From JANNGC01 sp043758205 (GTDB lineage: Bacteria; Verrucomicrobiota; Verrucomicrobiia; Limisphaerales; SIBH01): a stretch of 18,071 nt of DNA. Location: positions 1 through 18,071 of the forward strand of contig JAYVNY010000265.1 of assembly GCA_043758205.1 (NCBI GenBank), given 5' to 3'. A program made the translations under genes and the position numbers. Within the stretch, counting starts at the first letter, position 1, and the number at the start of each line of letters is the position of its first letter. Shown one piece after another: positions 1 through 8,443 of this stretch. The notes below the pieces were generated by a model. That model was given only the letters and a program-made list of their open reading frames with translations. It was not told the origin of the DNA and did not search any database.

Positions 1-3000
1 CCGAGCGCAGCCAGCGATACCAGATGGGCGGCGCTCCGGTGACGACGACATTGATGGTGAAGGTGCTGCCCTGGAGCACGCTCATGTTGCTCAGGCCCAC
101 GACAAATCCGGGCCGGACGAGCACGTAGATGAAGGCGTTCGAGCTGACGACGGAGGTGTAGTCATCCGTGGCCACGATGGAGAAGTTGCCGTGGTGGTTG
201 GTGAGGTTCGCCCCGGTGAAGCTGTAGGTGTTGTTCGTGGCGCCCGCGATGTTCGTGCCGTTGAAGCGCCATTGGTAATAAACCGGGCCGTAGCCACTGG
301 CGCTGGCGACGAGGGTGACGTTGGTGCCGGGGATCACGTTCTGATTCGTGGGTTGCACGGAGAAGAATATGAGCGGCGCGGTGATGAGCGCATTCGAGCT
401 GAGGAGGCTGCTCAGGTCGTCTTGCACCAGGACGGAGTAGTTGCCGTTCTTGGTCGGGTTCGCGCCGGTGAAGCTGTAGTTCACATTCGTCGCGTTCGGT
501 ATGTCCGTGCCCTGGAAGCGCCACTGGTAGCGGAGGGTGCCGACGCCGATGGCGAGGAGCGAGAGGTTCACGGTCGAGTTCTGAGCCACGATTTGGCTGC
601 TCGGCTGGATGAGGATGGTGACGGGCGAGAAGACGGTGAGCGTCGCGTTTGAGGTCACGACGGCCCCGGCGCTGTTGTAGCCCACGAGGCTGTAGAAACC
701 AGCGTCGGCGAACTGGATGTTGGTCAGCACGAGGGTGGTGTTGGTCGCGCCGGGGACGGCGTTGCCGTTGACGCGCCACTGGTAGCGCGCGGCGTCGCTG
801 ATGGCGGCGGTAAAGTTGGTGGTGCCGACGAGGTAGTTCGTGGAGGTAGCGGCATTGCCCGCGGCAAAGACCACGGCGTTGGACGGATTTTGCGTGACGC
901 TCGGGAGCAAGCCGCCGGCGGTGAAGGACGTGCCGGGCGAGGGCAGGGCGGCAACCCAGTTGGTCGGGTCATTGCCATAGTCGCCCACGACGATCCGGTG
1001 CAGCGACGGGCCGAACCCATCCGCGAGCACGGGCCACGGCGCGACGTCCTCGTACTCGACGCGGTCCACGAGGATGTAGGGCACGCTGCCGTCGAGGTTC
1101 GGCGCGTCGGGCCGTTGCAGGCGCACGTTGTCGCTGGAGTTGTCGAGCTGCCCGCCGTAAGGGCCGTAGAGCGGGATGCTGGGGCTGACGTTGTACTTCG
1201 AGCGGAAGGCCGCAACCTGCGCGAGGTTGGTCTGCGGATTGAAATTCACCACAACCACGAAGCCCGTCGGCCCGATGGTGACGTTGGTCGGGAAGCTGAA
1301 ACTCACGGCCTGCGAGAGCTTCCAGGTGTTGGTGTGATGCTGCGTGTCGAAGAGCGGCACGGAGTTGAGCGTGATGTTGCGCAGCTCGATGAATTCATCA
1401 ATCGAGTTGTCGAGCACGTTCGTGCCGGTGCGCGTATCGGGCGGGTGATATTGAATCTCGCTGAGGACCGCGGGGCCGACGAGCGGGAGCGTGTTCGCGC
1501 CGCCGAGCGAGTTGGCGACCTGCGCCACGAAGTCTTCGTTGCCTTGGCTGTTCACGTAGCGGCCGAGCGTGAGTCCGTTCGAGGACGCGCCGAAGTCGAA
1601 GCCGTGCGCGAAGCCGGTGAGAATCCCGTTGGTCGCGGAGAAGAGAAACAAGTCATCACCGTTCGAGCCAAGTGTGAAGCCGGTCGGGCCGCTGTTGAAC
1701 TGGTTTTCGAAGAACAGCGCATAGCCACCGGCGGTGATGATGGTCGTCGCCGGAATCAGGAATTTCTTCGGCTCCTGCCGGTCGTCGGTGAGATACCAGC
1801 CGCTGATGTCCACGTCGTTGGTGTTGGGATTGTAGAGTTCAATGGCATCCACGGCGGGCGGGACCGTATGGGCGAGCGCCTCGTTGACGAGGATGGTGGG
1901 GACGAAGATCGGGGCCGGCTCGGCGACGCCGGGCGAGCCGTTCTCGAAACTGCTGTGGTGCCAGCTCGCCTTGTCGCCCCAGGTGTTGAGCGGCGCGGTC
2001 GGATCGTTGATGACGAGCGAAAACCCGAGTCCGTCTGAGAGCGGATACCAGTCGTCCTGATAGGTGAAGTCGAGGATGGGTTCGAGGCGCGGGCCGACGA
2101 GGGTGAGGCGCTCGCCGCCGTTGTCGAGGCTGCCGGAATAGACGCCCGCGATGTTGCCGGGATTGCCGTAGCGGTTGGTGAAGGCCTGAAAATGTTTCAC
2201 GATCAGCACCAGGCCACCGGGCGCGAGATTGGTTACACCGTTGGTGGCAACGAAGGTGAAATCAATGCCGTTCGTGAAGCGGAAGCCGACGAGGTTGAGG
2301 GTGTTGGTGCCGATGTTTTTCAACTCCACGAACTCGTAGTTGTCCGCGTCATTCGTGTTGCCGGCGGGAGGCGGCGCGGGGTTGTACATCAGTTCAGAGA
2401 TCACGAGTGGCGGGGTGGTGATGTAATAGGTCGCGGCGATGTTGCCGGACCAGGGTGTGCTGACGATGGGGTTGCGCGTGCCGCTGGGGCCGCTGACGGT
2501 GGTCCCCGTCAGGTTGCTATGGTTCGGATTCACCGCTCGGGCGTGAATGCGCACGTTGTTGGTGATGACAATCGGGCCGGAGTAAACAAGTGCGGCCGGG
2601 TTGGTGCGGCCCTGGAAGCCGCGCGGGTCGCTGCCGTCGAGCGTGTAATAGAGCACCGTGCCCGGCTTGGAAGACTTGTTCGTGAGCGTGACGACGGTGC
2701 CGAGCGGCACCTGGCCATCGCCCGCGCTCAGGCCGGGCCGGTTGAGGAGATTGGTGTCCATGAAGTGGATGTGTTCCAAGAGCCAGCGTTTCTGGAAATC
2801 GATTTCACCTTGGTAGAAACCATTGAAGGTGTGGGTGAAGACACCGCTGCAATTCGCCACGAATCCGTTGCGCGGACTGGTGTCCGAATTACCACTTCCA
2901 CCCCAGCGCTTTTGTTCGCGCACCTGCGCCTCGCGGACTTCGTTGCCAAAACCGTCCACAATGGCGGCCACGCGGTTGGTTTCGAAGACGAAGGCCCGGG

Positions 3001-5857
3001 CGTTTTGATACCGATCCACCCAGCGTTGCCAGAAATCCACATCGGAGAACCAGCGTTGCAACCAAACCCAGGTGTTCACACCGGAGCCGCCAAAAAAGTC
3101 AGTACCGTAATCGGTGCCACCACACCCAGAAGGATCGAAGGACTGCCAGGAGCGGGGGTTATACGTGCGCTGGTCGCCGCGGCTGGTACCCAGGCCGCGA
3201 TCCACGTCCCAGAGGGGGCCAGCCACCAGTTTGCCGCCGCGCGGCTTATACATGTAGCCACTCAGGCGGTAGCCGTCGGCGTTCATCGTCATCACGTTCA
3301 CGAGGTGGAGGTCGATGGTTTTGTCCACGTCGAGGTAGTTCGAGTAGTGATTGGTGCTGGCCACGTTGGTCAGATTGTTGCCGGTGATGCCAGTAAACAT
3401 GTTGTCGAGATAAGCCTTGATGTAGGTGGCTTGCGCAGCCCGTGCGGGCGTGACCATTTCAAGTCCATCCGGCGCCTGGTAGATGATGGTCATGTTACCA
3501 CCGCTTAAGTTCCGCTCGTTGCCGTCGGTGCGGTCCACCTTCAACAGGTAGCCGCCGCTGATGGTCGCGCTGTTGGTTTGCTCAGGTTGGAGGGCGTCAA
3601 TGTCCACGCGTTTGCCATCCCGTTTCACTTTTTCTTCCAGCACGTACAGGCCGTTGTAATCACCCATGCCCCCGCCGGTGGAGTTGGTGGTGGCGGTGAT
3701 GGGGCCGGAGTTATTGCGGAAGAAGACCTCCACGTAGCGCGTGCGCGAGGAATATTGGCCGAAGTCCCGCCCGAACTGGTGCAGGAGCGGGTTGTGCATC
3801 AGCGAGAGATCGAACTGGTTGATCGCGTAGAGCACCCAGTCGGATTCGGCCGGAAGTCCGGCAAAGGAGGCCTCGTCATCCGAGTTAAACTCATCCACGA
3901 ATTCGATGGCCCAGCTGGATTTTGGAAAACCTTGTGTGCTCGATCCGCGCAAATTCAGGCCGGCGCGTTTGATCACCTGCGGACGATCCATGATCGAGGC
4001 CCGCCCGGTCGGGGTGTCATTGTCCATGACCGCGATCATCACGGAGTTGTCCACCGCGGGAAAGCCGCCGGAGAGCGAAGAACTGGCCACGGTGTGAATG
4101 ACCACGATGGGCAGGGAGGAATTGAAGTTCGTTATTCCGTTGTCGATTTGGAAAAAGCATTCCGTGCGGGGTGCCCCGGGGAAACTCGTCGGCGTGGCCG
4201 GGAAGGCGCGGGCCCGCACTTGCATGGAGTTGTTGATGGTGATGGCGCCGGTGTAGAGGAGGGAGGAAGGCGTGGGAATGTTCGTGGCGTTGTTCATGTC
4301 CTGCGCCGTGGTGATGAGGTTGTAACGGATGATGTTGTTGGTGTTCGCCGTACTCAGTGTCAGCAGGAACGAGCCTGCGAAAGTGCCGCCGGTTTGCGAG
4401 AACTGCACGTCCAGTGCCGGATTCGAGCCGATGTCGTTGTGCGCGCCCGGCGTCGGCACGGCGTAGTAGCCGGTGATGTTCGGATCCACGCGGTCGCGCC
4501 CGTAGGAAATATTCAGCAACTGCGGATTGGGATACGTGGGGTAGAACTGGGAAATGACGTTCGTGGCCGGGTCCACGAGCGCGAGATATTCGCCGCCGGC
4601 GGAGAGGTTGAAATTGCTGTGCAACTTGGCGAGGTTGTTGGTGCGGTTCTTGCCCGAGGCGAACACCACGAGGTAGCCGTTGCCGACCAGGGACGCGCCG
4701 TTCGGGATGCGCCACTTGGTCAGGTTGTTCGTGGTGTCGGTGAGATAATAGCCGCCGATGGCCGCCGGTGCGCCGCTGGGATTGTAAATTTCAATCCAGT
4801 CCGAGGGGTCGCCGTCCTCGTCGCGCAGCGCGTTCGTGCCGTTGCCGTTGTTCACGGCGAGGAACTCGGAGATGCGGAAGGCCGTGGGCGGTGCGTTGGT
4901 GTTCAAGGTGTAAGTCCAGGAAGCCGTCGTGAAGGCGTTGCTCGCGCCGTCGTAGATGCCCGGCAGCGTAGCGAACGCGACGTTCACCACGCCGGTCGGC
5001 GGTTGGGAAAATTCAAACGTGTAAATCGAGGGCGAGAAGGTCAGCATATTCGTGGCGGGCGAGCCGTTGATCAGCAAATCGCCCGCGTCCACGCCCGTCA
5101 CGGCCTCGGAAAAATTGACCTGGATGGCCGTGAGCGTCGTGATGGACGAACCAGCCACCGGGGACTGCCCGCTCACTACCGGAGCGACGTCGTCAAAGGT
5201 GATGCGCAGGCTGGCGTCCAGCACCAGGTCGCTGCTCGTGCTATTCGCGTTGAACAGCATGATGGCAATGATGTTCGTCCCCTCGACCAGCGGGCCAGTC
5301 ACGTCGTTCACCACGGAATAGCTGAAGGGTGCCGAGTCCAGCGCGGTGGGTGAGAGCGCGTCGAAGGTCGGCACGTTCGCATCCGTGCCGCCGGTGCAGC
5401 ACTGAAAGCGGGGCGCCAGCTCGCGCCCGTTCATCCACACCACCACGCCGTCATCCGCGAAGCCGCTCACACTCACGGCGGAGTAGCTCAGGCGGTTGGT
5501 GACGTAGAACTCGCGCCGCACATAAACGACGGTGGTCGCCGTCGGCACAGTCGTGACCAAATTAGGCTCGTAATTGTTCGGGTCGTTCTGCGCCGTGGCG
5601 TAACCGAGCGGAAGCGCGCCCACGCTCCACGATCCGTCCTCGACGAAGTTATTCGTGCGCCAGGCCGGGATGGGCGTGGAGGCCTCGCTGCCACCGAGCC
5701 GGTAATGCCAGCCCGGCGTCCCGCCCGGCGTCGTGATCCGGTTCGTGGTGCCGAGCGGGAAAAGCGTGATCTCCGCCGCCGCCGCCGCAAAGGCCGTGAG
5801 CAGGCCAAGCGCAAAAACCAGCGGACGTGGGATCAGGGAGCGGGAATGTTTTTTCAT
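1..5857 (-). CDS. Giant secreted CotH-kinase / lamin-tail / Ig-like domain protein (C-terminus beyond window)
   Basis: The frame is open from ATG 5857 to the left edge (1,952 codons, no stop seen). Reading the minus strand gives a signal peptide (MKKHSR start, hydrophobic 13-28, Ala-rich cleavage near 28). A galactose-binding-like beta domain follows (about 45-215, with FADDGVVVWMNG), then an Ig-like domain (about 220-315). Lamin-tail domain 1 is at about 325-430 and a CotH kinase domain at about 580-1030 (GLNLRGSSTQGF; GLYVLEEKVKRDGKRVDID; NADGY with Asp861; WDVD with Asp884/Asp886). A chitobiase-C-like domain (YYTLDGSDPR) lies at about 1037-1140, and lamin-tail domains 2-4 at about 1145-1255, 1320-1405 and 1460-1585. 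At least four Ig-like repeats with YQWR cores run from 1652 to the edge. CotH proteins phosphorylate spore-coat proteins in Bacillus; in Verrucomicrobiota their substrate is unknown. Location outside the cytoplasm is inferred from the signal peptide. It is divergent from the ABC genes. Confidence 0.93.
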   Translation of the reverse strand, partial: MKKHSRSLIPRPLVFALGLLTAFAAAAAEITLFPLGTTNRITTPGGTPGWHYRLGGSEASTPIPAWRTNNFVEDGSWSVGALPLGYATAQNDPNNYEPNLVTTVPTATTVVYVRREFYVTNRLSYSAVSVSGFADDGVVVWMNGRELAPRFQCCTGGTDANVPTFDALSPTALDSAPFSYSVVNDVTGPLVEGTNIIAIMLFNANSTSSDLVLDASLRITFDDVAPVVSGQSPVAGSSITTLTAIQVNFSEAVTGVDAGDLLINGSPATNMLTFSPSIYTFEFSQPPTGVVNVAFATLPGIYDGASNAFTTASWTYTLNTNAPPTAFRISEFLAVNNGNGTNALRDEDGDPSDWIEIYNPSGAPAAIGGYYLTDTTNNLTKWRIPNGASLVGNGYLVVFASGKNRTNNLAKLHSNFNLSAGGEYLALVDPATNVISQFYPTYPNPQLLNISYGRDRVDPNITGYYAVPTPGAHNDIGSNPALDVQFSQTGGTFAGSFLLTLSTANTNNIIRYNLITTAQDMNNATNIPTPSSLLYTGAITINNSMQVRARAFPATPTSFPGAPRTECFFQIDNGITNFNSSLPIVVIHTVASSSLSGGFPAVDNSVMIAVMDNDTPTGRASIMDRPQVIKRAGLNLRGSSTQGFPKSSWAIEFVDEFNSDDEASFAGLPAESDWVLYAINQFDLSLMHNPLLHQFGRDFGQYSSRTRYVEVFFRNNSGPITATTNSTGGGMGDYNGLYVLEEKVKRDGKRVDIDALQPEQTNSATISGGYLLKVDRTDGNERNLSGGNMTIIYQAPDGLEMVTPARAAQATYIKAYLDNMFTGITGNNLTNVASTNHYSNYLDVDKTIDLHLVNVMTMNADGYRLSGYMYKPRGGKLVAGPLWDVDRGLGTSRGDQRTYNPRSWQSFDPSGCGGTDYGTDFFGGSGVNTWVWLQRWFSDVDFWQRWVDRYQNARAFVFETNRVAAIVDGFGNEVREAQVREQKRWGGSGNSDTSPRNGFVANCSGVFTHTFNGFYQGEIDFQKRWLLEHIHFMDTNLLNRPGLSAGDGQVPLGTVVTLTNKSSKPGTVLYYTLDGSDPRGFQGRTNPAALVYSGPIVITNNVRIHARAVNPNHSNLTGTTVSGPSGTRNPIVSTPWSGNIAATYYITTPPLVISELMYNPAPPPAGNTNDADNYEFVELKNIGTNTLNLVGFRFTNGIDFTFVATNGVTNLAPGGLVLIVKHFQAFTNRYGNPGNIAGVYSGSLDNGGERLTLVGPRLEPILDFTYQDDWYPLSDGLGFSLVINDPTAPLNTWGDKASWHHSSFENGSPGVAEPAPIFVPTILVNEALAHTVPPAVDAIELYNPNTNDVDISGWYLTDDRQEPKKFLIPATTIITAGGYALFFENQFNSGPTGFTLGSNGDDLFLFSATNGILTGFAHGFDFGASSNGLTLGRYVNSQGNEDFVAQVANSLGGANTLPLVGPAVLSEIQYHPPDTRTGTNVLDNSIDEFIELRNITLNSVPLFDTQHHTNTWKLSQAVSFSFPTNVTIGPTGFVVVVNFNPQTNLAQVAAFRSKYNVSPSIPLYGPYGGQLDNSSDNVRLQRPDAPNLDGSVPYILVDRVEYEDVAPWPVLADGFGPSLHRIVVGDYGNDPTNWVAALPSPGTSFTAGGLLPSVTQNPSNAVVFAAGNAATSTNYLVGTTNFTAAISDAARYQWRVNGNAVPGATNTTLVLTNIQFADAGFYSLVGYNSAGAVVTSNATLTVFSPVTILIQPSSQIVAQNSTVNLSLLAIGVGTLRYQWRFQGTDIPNATNVNYSFTGANPTKNGNYSVLVQDDLSSLLSSNALITAPLIFFSVQPTNQNVIPGTNVTLVASASGYGPVYYQWRFNGTNIAGATNNTYSFTGANLTNHHGNFSIVATDDYTSVVSSNAFIYVLVRPGFVVGLSNMSVLQGSTFTINVVVTGAPPIWYRWLRS

Positions 5858-6098
5858 AAGCAAGGGAACGGCAGACGCGCAGTGTCCGGAACCGGTTGGT
5901 TCGGCAAAGGCATGAGTGTTGGAGTCATGGTCTGTTTGGGTGCGCGGGAACATAAGCTCAACTGTGGAGGCGGAACAAACTTTTTTTGTTGCGCGAGGGT
6001 GTGAGGTTGCCCGTTGGCCCCCGCACGCCCGCGCGCTTTGAAAAAATTAAAGACGGGCCAGGCACGATTTGTTTAGCCTCGCGCCAGTTTAACGCAGC

Positions 6099-6806
6099 GT
6101 GACGGCGGACAACATCGTGACTCTTGCAGGCGTGGCGGTCGGATACGACCGCCGCGCCATTTTGTCGGGCCTCGATCTCGGGCTGGCGCGCGGCAGCTTC
6201 ACCGGACTGCTGGGCGCGAACGGGTCCGGCAAGACCACGCTGTTGAAAACCATCGCGGGCATTCTGCCGCCGGTCGCGGGACAAATTTCCTTCCACCCGC
6301 CCGCCGTGCTCGGCTACGTGCCGCAGCGCGATCAACTGGATTCGGTGTTCATCTTCTCGGCGTTTGAAGTCGCGCTCATGGGTGTGTGCGGCCGGGTCGG
6401 GGCCGGGCGGCGGGTCCCCCGTGAGGAGCGCGAGCGCGTCCACGAATGCCTGCGGCAGACGGGAGCGGATGAATTTGCGCGCCGGCTTTTCTCCGAACTC
6501 AGCGGCGGCCAGAAGCAGCGTGTGCTCATCGCCCGCGCGCTCGCGGCGCAGGCCGACCTGCTCATCCTCGACGAACCCACGGCGGGCATTGATGCCGCCG
6601 CCACGCAGGCCATCATGGAACTGCTCGCCCAACTGAACCGCGAGCGCGGCCTGACCGTCGTGATGGTCAACCACGATCTGCCCGCCGTGCGCCGCAGTGC
6701 GCGCGACATCATCTGGCTGCATCAGGGAAAAATTTTGCGCGGCTCCGTCGAGGAACTGTTGCGCCGCGAGAAGATCGAGGAACTCCTGCAACTTCAGCTC
6801 GCCTGA
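6099..6806 (+). CDS. Zinc/manganese-type ABC transporter ATP-binding protein (ZnuC/MntB-like)
   Basis: A 235-residue ATPase that would power import of a divalent metal with the permease encoded next. It has a Walker A motif GANGSGKTT (39-47), Q-loop Gln76 (YVPQR), signature LSGGQKQR (134-141), Walker B LLILDEP (154-160) and switch His192 (VNHD). Length and the YVPQR...D..F...V.LMG pattern fit the metal-type (ABC-3 partner) subfamily. An in-frame TAA at 6090 just upstream forces the start to GTG 6099 or GTG 6117; I chose 6099. No Shine-Dalgarno site is visible. The stop lies one base before the permease ATG, so the two are co-translated. The exact metal cannot be read from this subunit. Confidence 0.93.
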   Translation: MTADNIVTLAGVAVGYDRRAILSGLDLGLARGSFTGLLGANGSGKTTLLKTIAGILPPVAGQISFHPPAVLGYVPQRDQLDSVFIFSAFEVALMGVCGRVGAGRRVPREERERVHECLRQTGADEFARRLFSELSGGQKQRVLIARALAAQADLLILDEPTAGIDAAATQAIMELLAQLNRERGLTVVMVNHDLPAVRRSARDIIWLHQGKILRGSVEELLRREKIEELLQLQLA

Positions 6807-6807
6807 C

Positions 6808-7686
6808 ATGGAACTGCTGCGCGAAGTATTCAGTCCCGATTTCCTGCTGCGGAACTCGCTCTATGTCGGCCTGCTCATCGGCCTCGTCTGCCCGCTCATC
6901 GGCACGTATCTCGTGCTGCGCCGGCTGGTTTTCATGGGCGTGGCGCTGCCGCAGATTTCCTCCTGCGGCATCGCCTTCGCCTTCGCGCTGCACGCCTGGC
7001 ATCTCGTGCCGCACTTGGAGAACAGCAGCGAGAACGCGCTGGCCTTTGGCGGCTCGACGGTTTTCACCCTGGTCGCGCTCTTCATCCTCACGGTCCTACA
7101 ACGCCGTCACGGCGGGCTGGCCGATGCGCGCATCGGCGCGGCCTACGTGCTGGCCGGCGCGTTCAGCATCCTGCTGCTGGTGAAAAATCCCTACGGCGAA
7201 CACGGCCTGCTCGACCGGATGCGCGGAGAAATCATCGCCGTGTCGAATGCCGACTTGGTGATGACGGCGGCAGTTTTCGCGGTCGTCGCAGTGACATTGA
7301 TGTTGTTCCGTAAAGAATTTCTGCTCGTCTCTTTCGATCCCGAAATGGCGACGACGCTGCGCAAAAATGTTTTGTCGTGGGACGGTCTGCTGTTCCTGCT
7401 CATTGGCGTCACGGTTTCCATGTCCGTGCTGACCGTCGGGCCGCTGGTCACGTTTGGCTTTCTGCTCATTCCCCCGCTCATCGCGCGCGCGCTGGCGCGG
7501 AACATGAAACAACTGGCCATCATCGGCTCCGCGGTCGGTGGGCTGGCGGCGGCGGCGGGCTTTTGTCTCGCCTACAAACTGGATGTGCCCGTCGGCCCGA
7601 CGGATGTGGCGCTGCTCGGGGTGATTTACCTGGTGGTATCCGTGGGGCAGGCGGTTCGGCGGCGGATCGCGCAGAATTCAGCCTGA
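6808..7686 (+). CDS. Metal ABC transporter permease, ABC-3 family
   Basis: A 292-residue polytopic membrane protein with about eight to nine hydrophobic segments (roughly 15-37, 45-65, 83-97, 110-126, 148-167, 193-228, 236-256, 263-282). It starts at ATG 6808, one base after the ATPase stop; the open frame extends upstream but only inside the ATPase gene. Family features include VLRRLVFMG (37-44), the ARIG/G(A)AY cytoplasmic segment (107-113) and TVGPLVTFGFLLIPPLIAR (209-227), which matches the ABC-3 'vG.lLv.alLi.Pa..A' helix. The first conserved loop reads GVALPQISSCG where ZnuB/MntB-type proteins usually carry a His (for example 'D.laHa'), so metal preference is open. No substrate-binding protein gene lies nearby and must be encoded elsewhere if the system is an importer. 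Confidence 0.9.
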   Translation: MELLREVFSPDFLLRNSLYVGLLIGLVCPLIGTYLVLRRLVFMGVALPQISSCGIAFAFALHAWHLVPHLENSSENALAFGGSTVFTLVALFILTVLQRRHGGLADARIGAAYVLAGAFSILLLVKNPYGEHGLLDRMRGEIIAVSNADLVMTAAVFAVVAVTLMLFRKEFLLVSFDPEMATTLRKNVLSWDGLLFLLIGVTVSMSVLTVGPLVTFGFLLIPPLIARALARNMKQLAIIGSAVGGLAAAAGFCLAYKLDVPVGPTDVALLGVIYLVVSVGQAVRRRIAQNSA

Positions 7687-7718
7687 GCCTCTCCGCTGAG
7701 GCGAAGAGTTTGTCACAC

Positions 7719-7939
7719 GGGTGCATCTTGTCACTGTGGCTGTGGCGGCGGGCATCCTTGCCGGCCAGTGAGCCGTGGCTTCCAACCCGGCGGGCCAGGC
7801 CGCTCTGCGCCGACACGCGGAAAAGGTTCGAGCACGGCGGGCTTATTCACACTGAGGCCGGGCGGCTGGAAGCCGACCCTCACTGGCCGGCAAGGATGCC
7901 CGCCGCCACCGCCGCAGAGAACTGGGCCAAGACGCACCC
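7719..7939. repeat. Long imperfect palindromic repeat element (intergenic)
   Basis: The 321-bp gap between the permease and erpA holds no gene. It contains a perfect 31-nt inverted repeat, 7742-7772 against 7879-7909 (core ggcatccttgccggccagtg). Pairing extends imperfectly inward (gagccgtggcttcca versus the complement of tggaagccgaccctc, to about 7799/7853) and outward (gggtgcatcttg 7719-7730 against caagacgcaccc 7928-7939). The whole forms a cruciform- or hairpin-capable unit of about 220 bp with a loop of about 50 bp. The design resembles MITE/REP-type dispersed palindromes. Copies elsewhere in the genome cannot be seen from here. Confidence 0.85.
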
Positions 7940-7966
7940 TTGTCACACCCCGTCTGGTCGCGCCGT

Positions 7967-7995
7967 TTGACACTGATTTTTTCGGCTGATACTTT
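7967..7995 (+). promoter_or_regulatory. Strong sigma70-type promoter of erpA with extended -10
   Basis: A perfect TTGACA (7967-7972) is followed after exactly 17 bases by TACTTT (7990-7995), preceded by TGA, an extended -10 motif. Transcription would start near 8002, only about six bases before the erpA ATG at 8008. The mRNA would be nearly leaderless, in keeping with the absence of a Shine-Dalgarno site. It lies just outside the palindromic repeat. Confidence 0.7.
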
Positions 7996-8007
7996 CGACA
8001 CAGAATT

Positions 8008-8358
8008 ATGAGCACAGCGACACAGACCGAACCTTCAGCCGTGACCCTCAGCGAGAGTGCGGCCCGGCAAATCCAGGAAATGCTGAAAAGCCCCGAGAAC
8101 GCGGGCAAGCACCTCCGCGTGTATGTCGAGGGCGGCGGCTGCTCCGGCCTGCAATACGGCATGGTCTTCGATGAGAAGCGCGCCGACGACATCACGGCGG
8201 ATTTCTTCGACGTGAGCGTGTTGGTAGATCCGTTCAGCGCGAATTACCTCGCCGGTTCGATGGTGGATTTTTCCGACGCGCTGACCGGGGGCGGTTTCAA
8301 GATTTCCAACCCCAACGCCAAACAAAGCTGCGGCTGCGGGAAAAGTTTCGAGACGTAG
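8008..8358 (+). CDS. erpA: Iron-sulfur cluster insertion protein, HesB/IscA/ErpA family
   Basis: A 116-residue A-type carrier that receives Fe-S clusters from a scaffold and hands them to apo-enzymes in the cytosol. The three conserved ligand cysteines are present: Cys45 in EGGGCSGLQYG, and Cys108 and Cys110 in the C-terminal SCGCGKSF. LTLSESAARQI-type N-terminal and VDPFSANYLAGSMVDF middle segments match the family. Length is typical (about 105-120). ATG 8008 follows a good promoter closely, and a terminator begins 25 bases past the stop, so it appears to be a single-gene transcript. Among A-type carriers (IscA, SufA, ErpA) the symbol is a best fit; no isc or suf genes lie alongside to decide. 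Confidence 0.93.
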   Translation: MSTATQTEPSAVTLSESAARQIQEMLKSPENAGKHLRVYVEGGGCSGLQYGMVFDEKRADDITADFFDVSVLVDPFSANYLAGSMVDFSDALTGGGFKISNPNAKQSCGCGKSFET

Positions 8359-8382
8359 CCGTCCGACGGCACGCCGAACCAT

Positions 8383-8416
8383 GCCGCTCCATGTGAGGTG
8401 GAGCGGCTTGTTTTTT
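8383..8416 (+). terminator. Rho-independent terminator of erpA
   Basis: A perfect 9-bp stem gccgctcca (8383-8391) / tggagcggc (8399-8407), with loop tgtgagg, is followed by ttgtttttt (8408-8416). A second, mutually exclusive stem gtgaggtgg (8393-8401) / ccacctcac (8417-8425) overlaps it. Confidence 0.9.
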
Positions 8417-8443
8417 CCACCTCACGCGGGCGGCCGCCCCGCC

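Noticed and set aside
890..5353. Long plus-strand open frames (890-2038, 2192-3508, 3578-5353)
   Set aside because: They lie antisense to the giant CotH gene, have no recognisable domains and are His/Val/Arg-rich in the way typical of GC-rich reverse-strand shadows.
5858..5990. Possible minus-strand promoter for the giant CotH gene (TTGTTC-17-TTATGT)
   Set aside because: Both boxes are weak matches and no other support is present.
6036..6056. AT-rich palindrome-like stretch before the ABC genes as a Zur/Fur box
   Set aside because: Symmetry is weak (ctttgaaa...ttaaag) and does not match a Zur or Fur consensus well.
7711..7950. CRISPR-like array from the repeated words in the gap
   Set aside because: The repeats are inverted arms of one foldback, not regularly spaced direct repeats.
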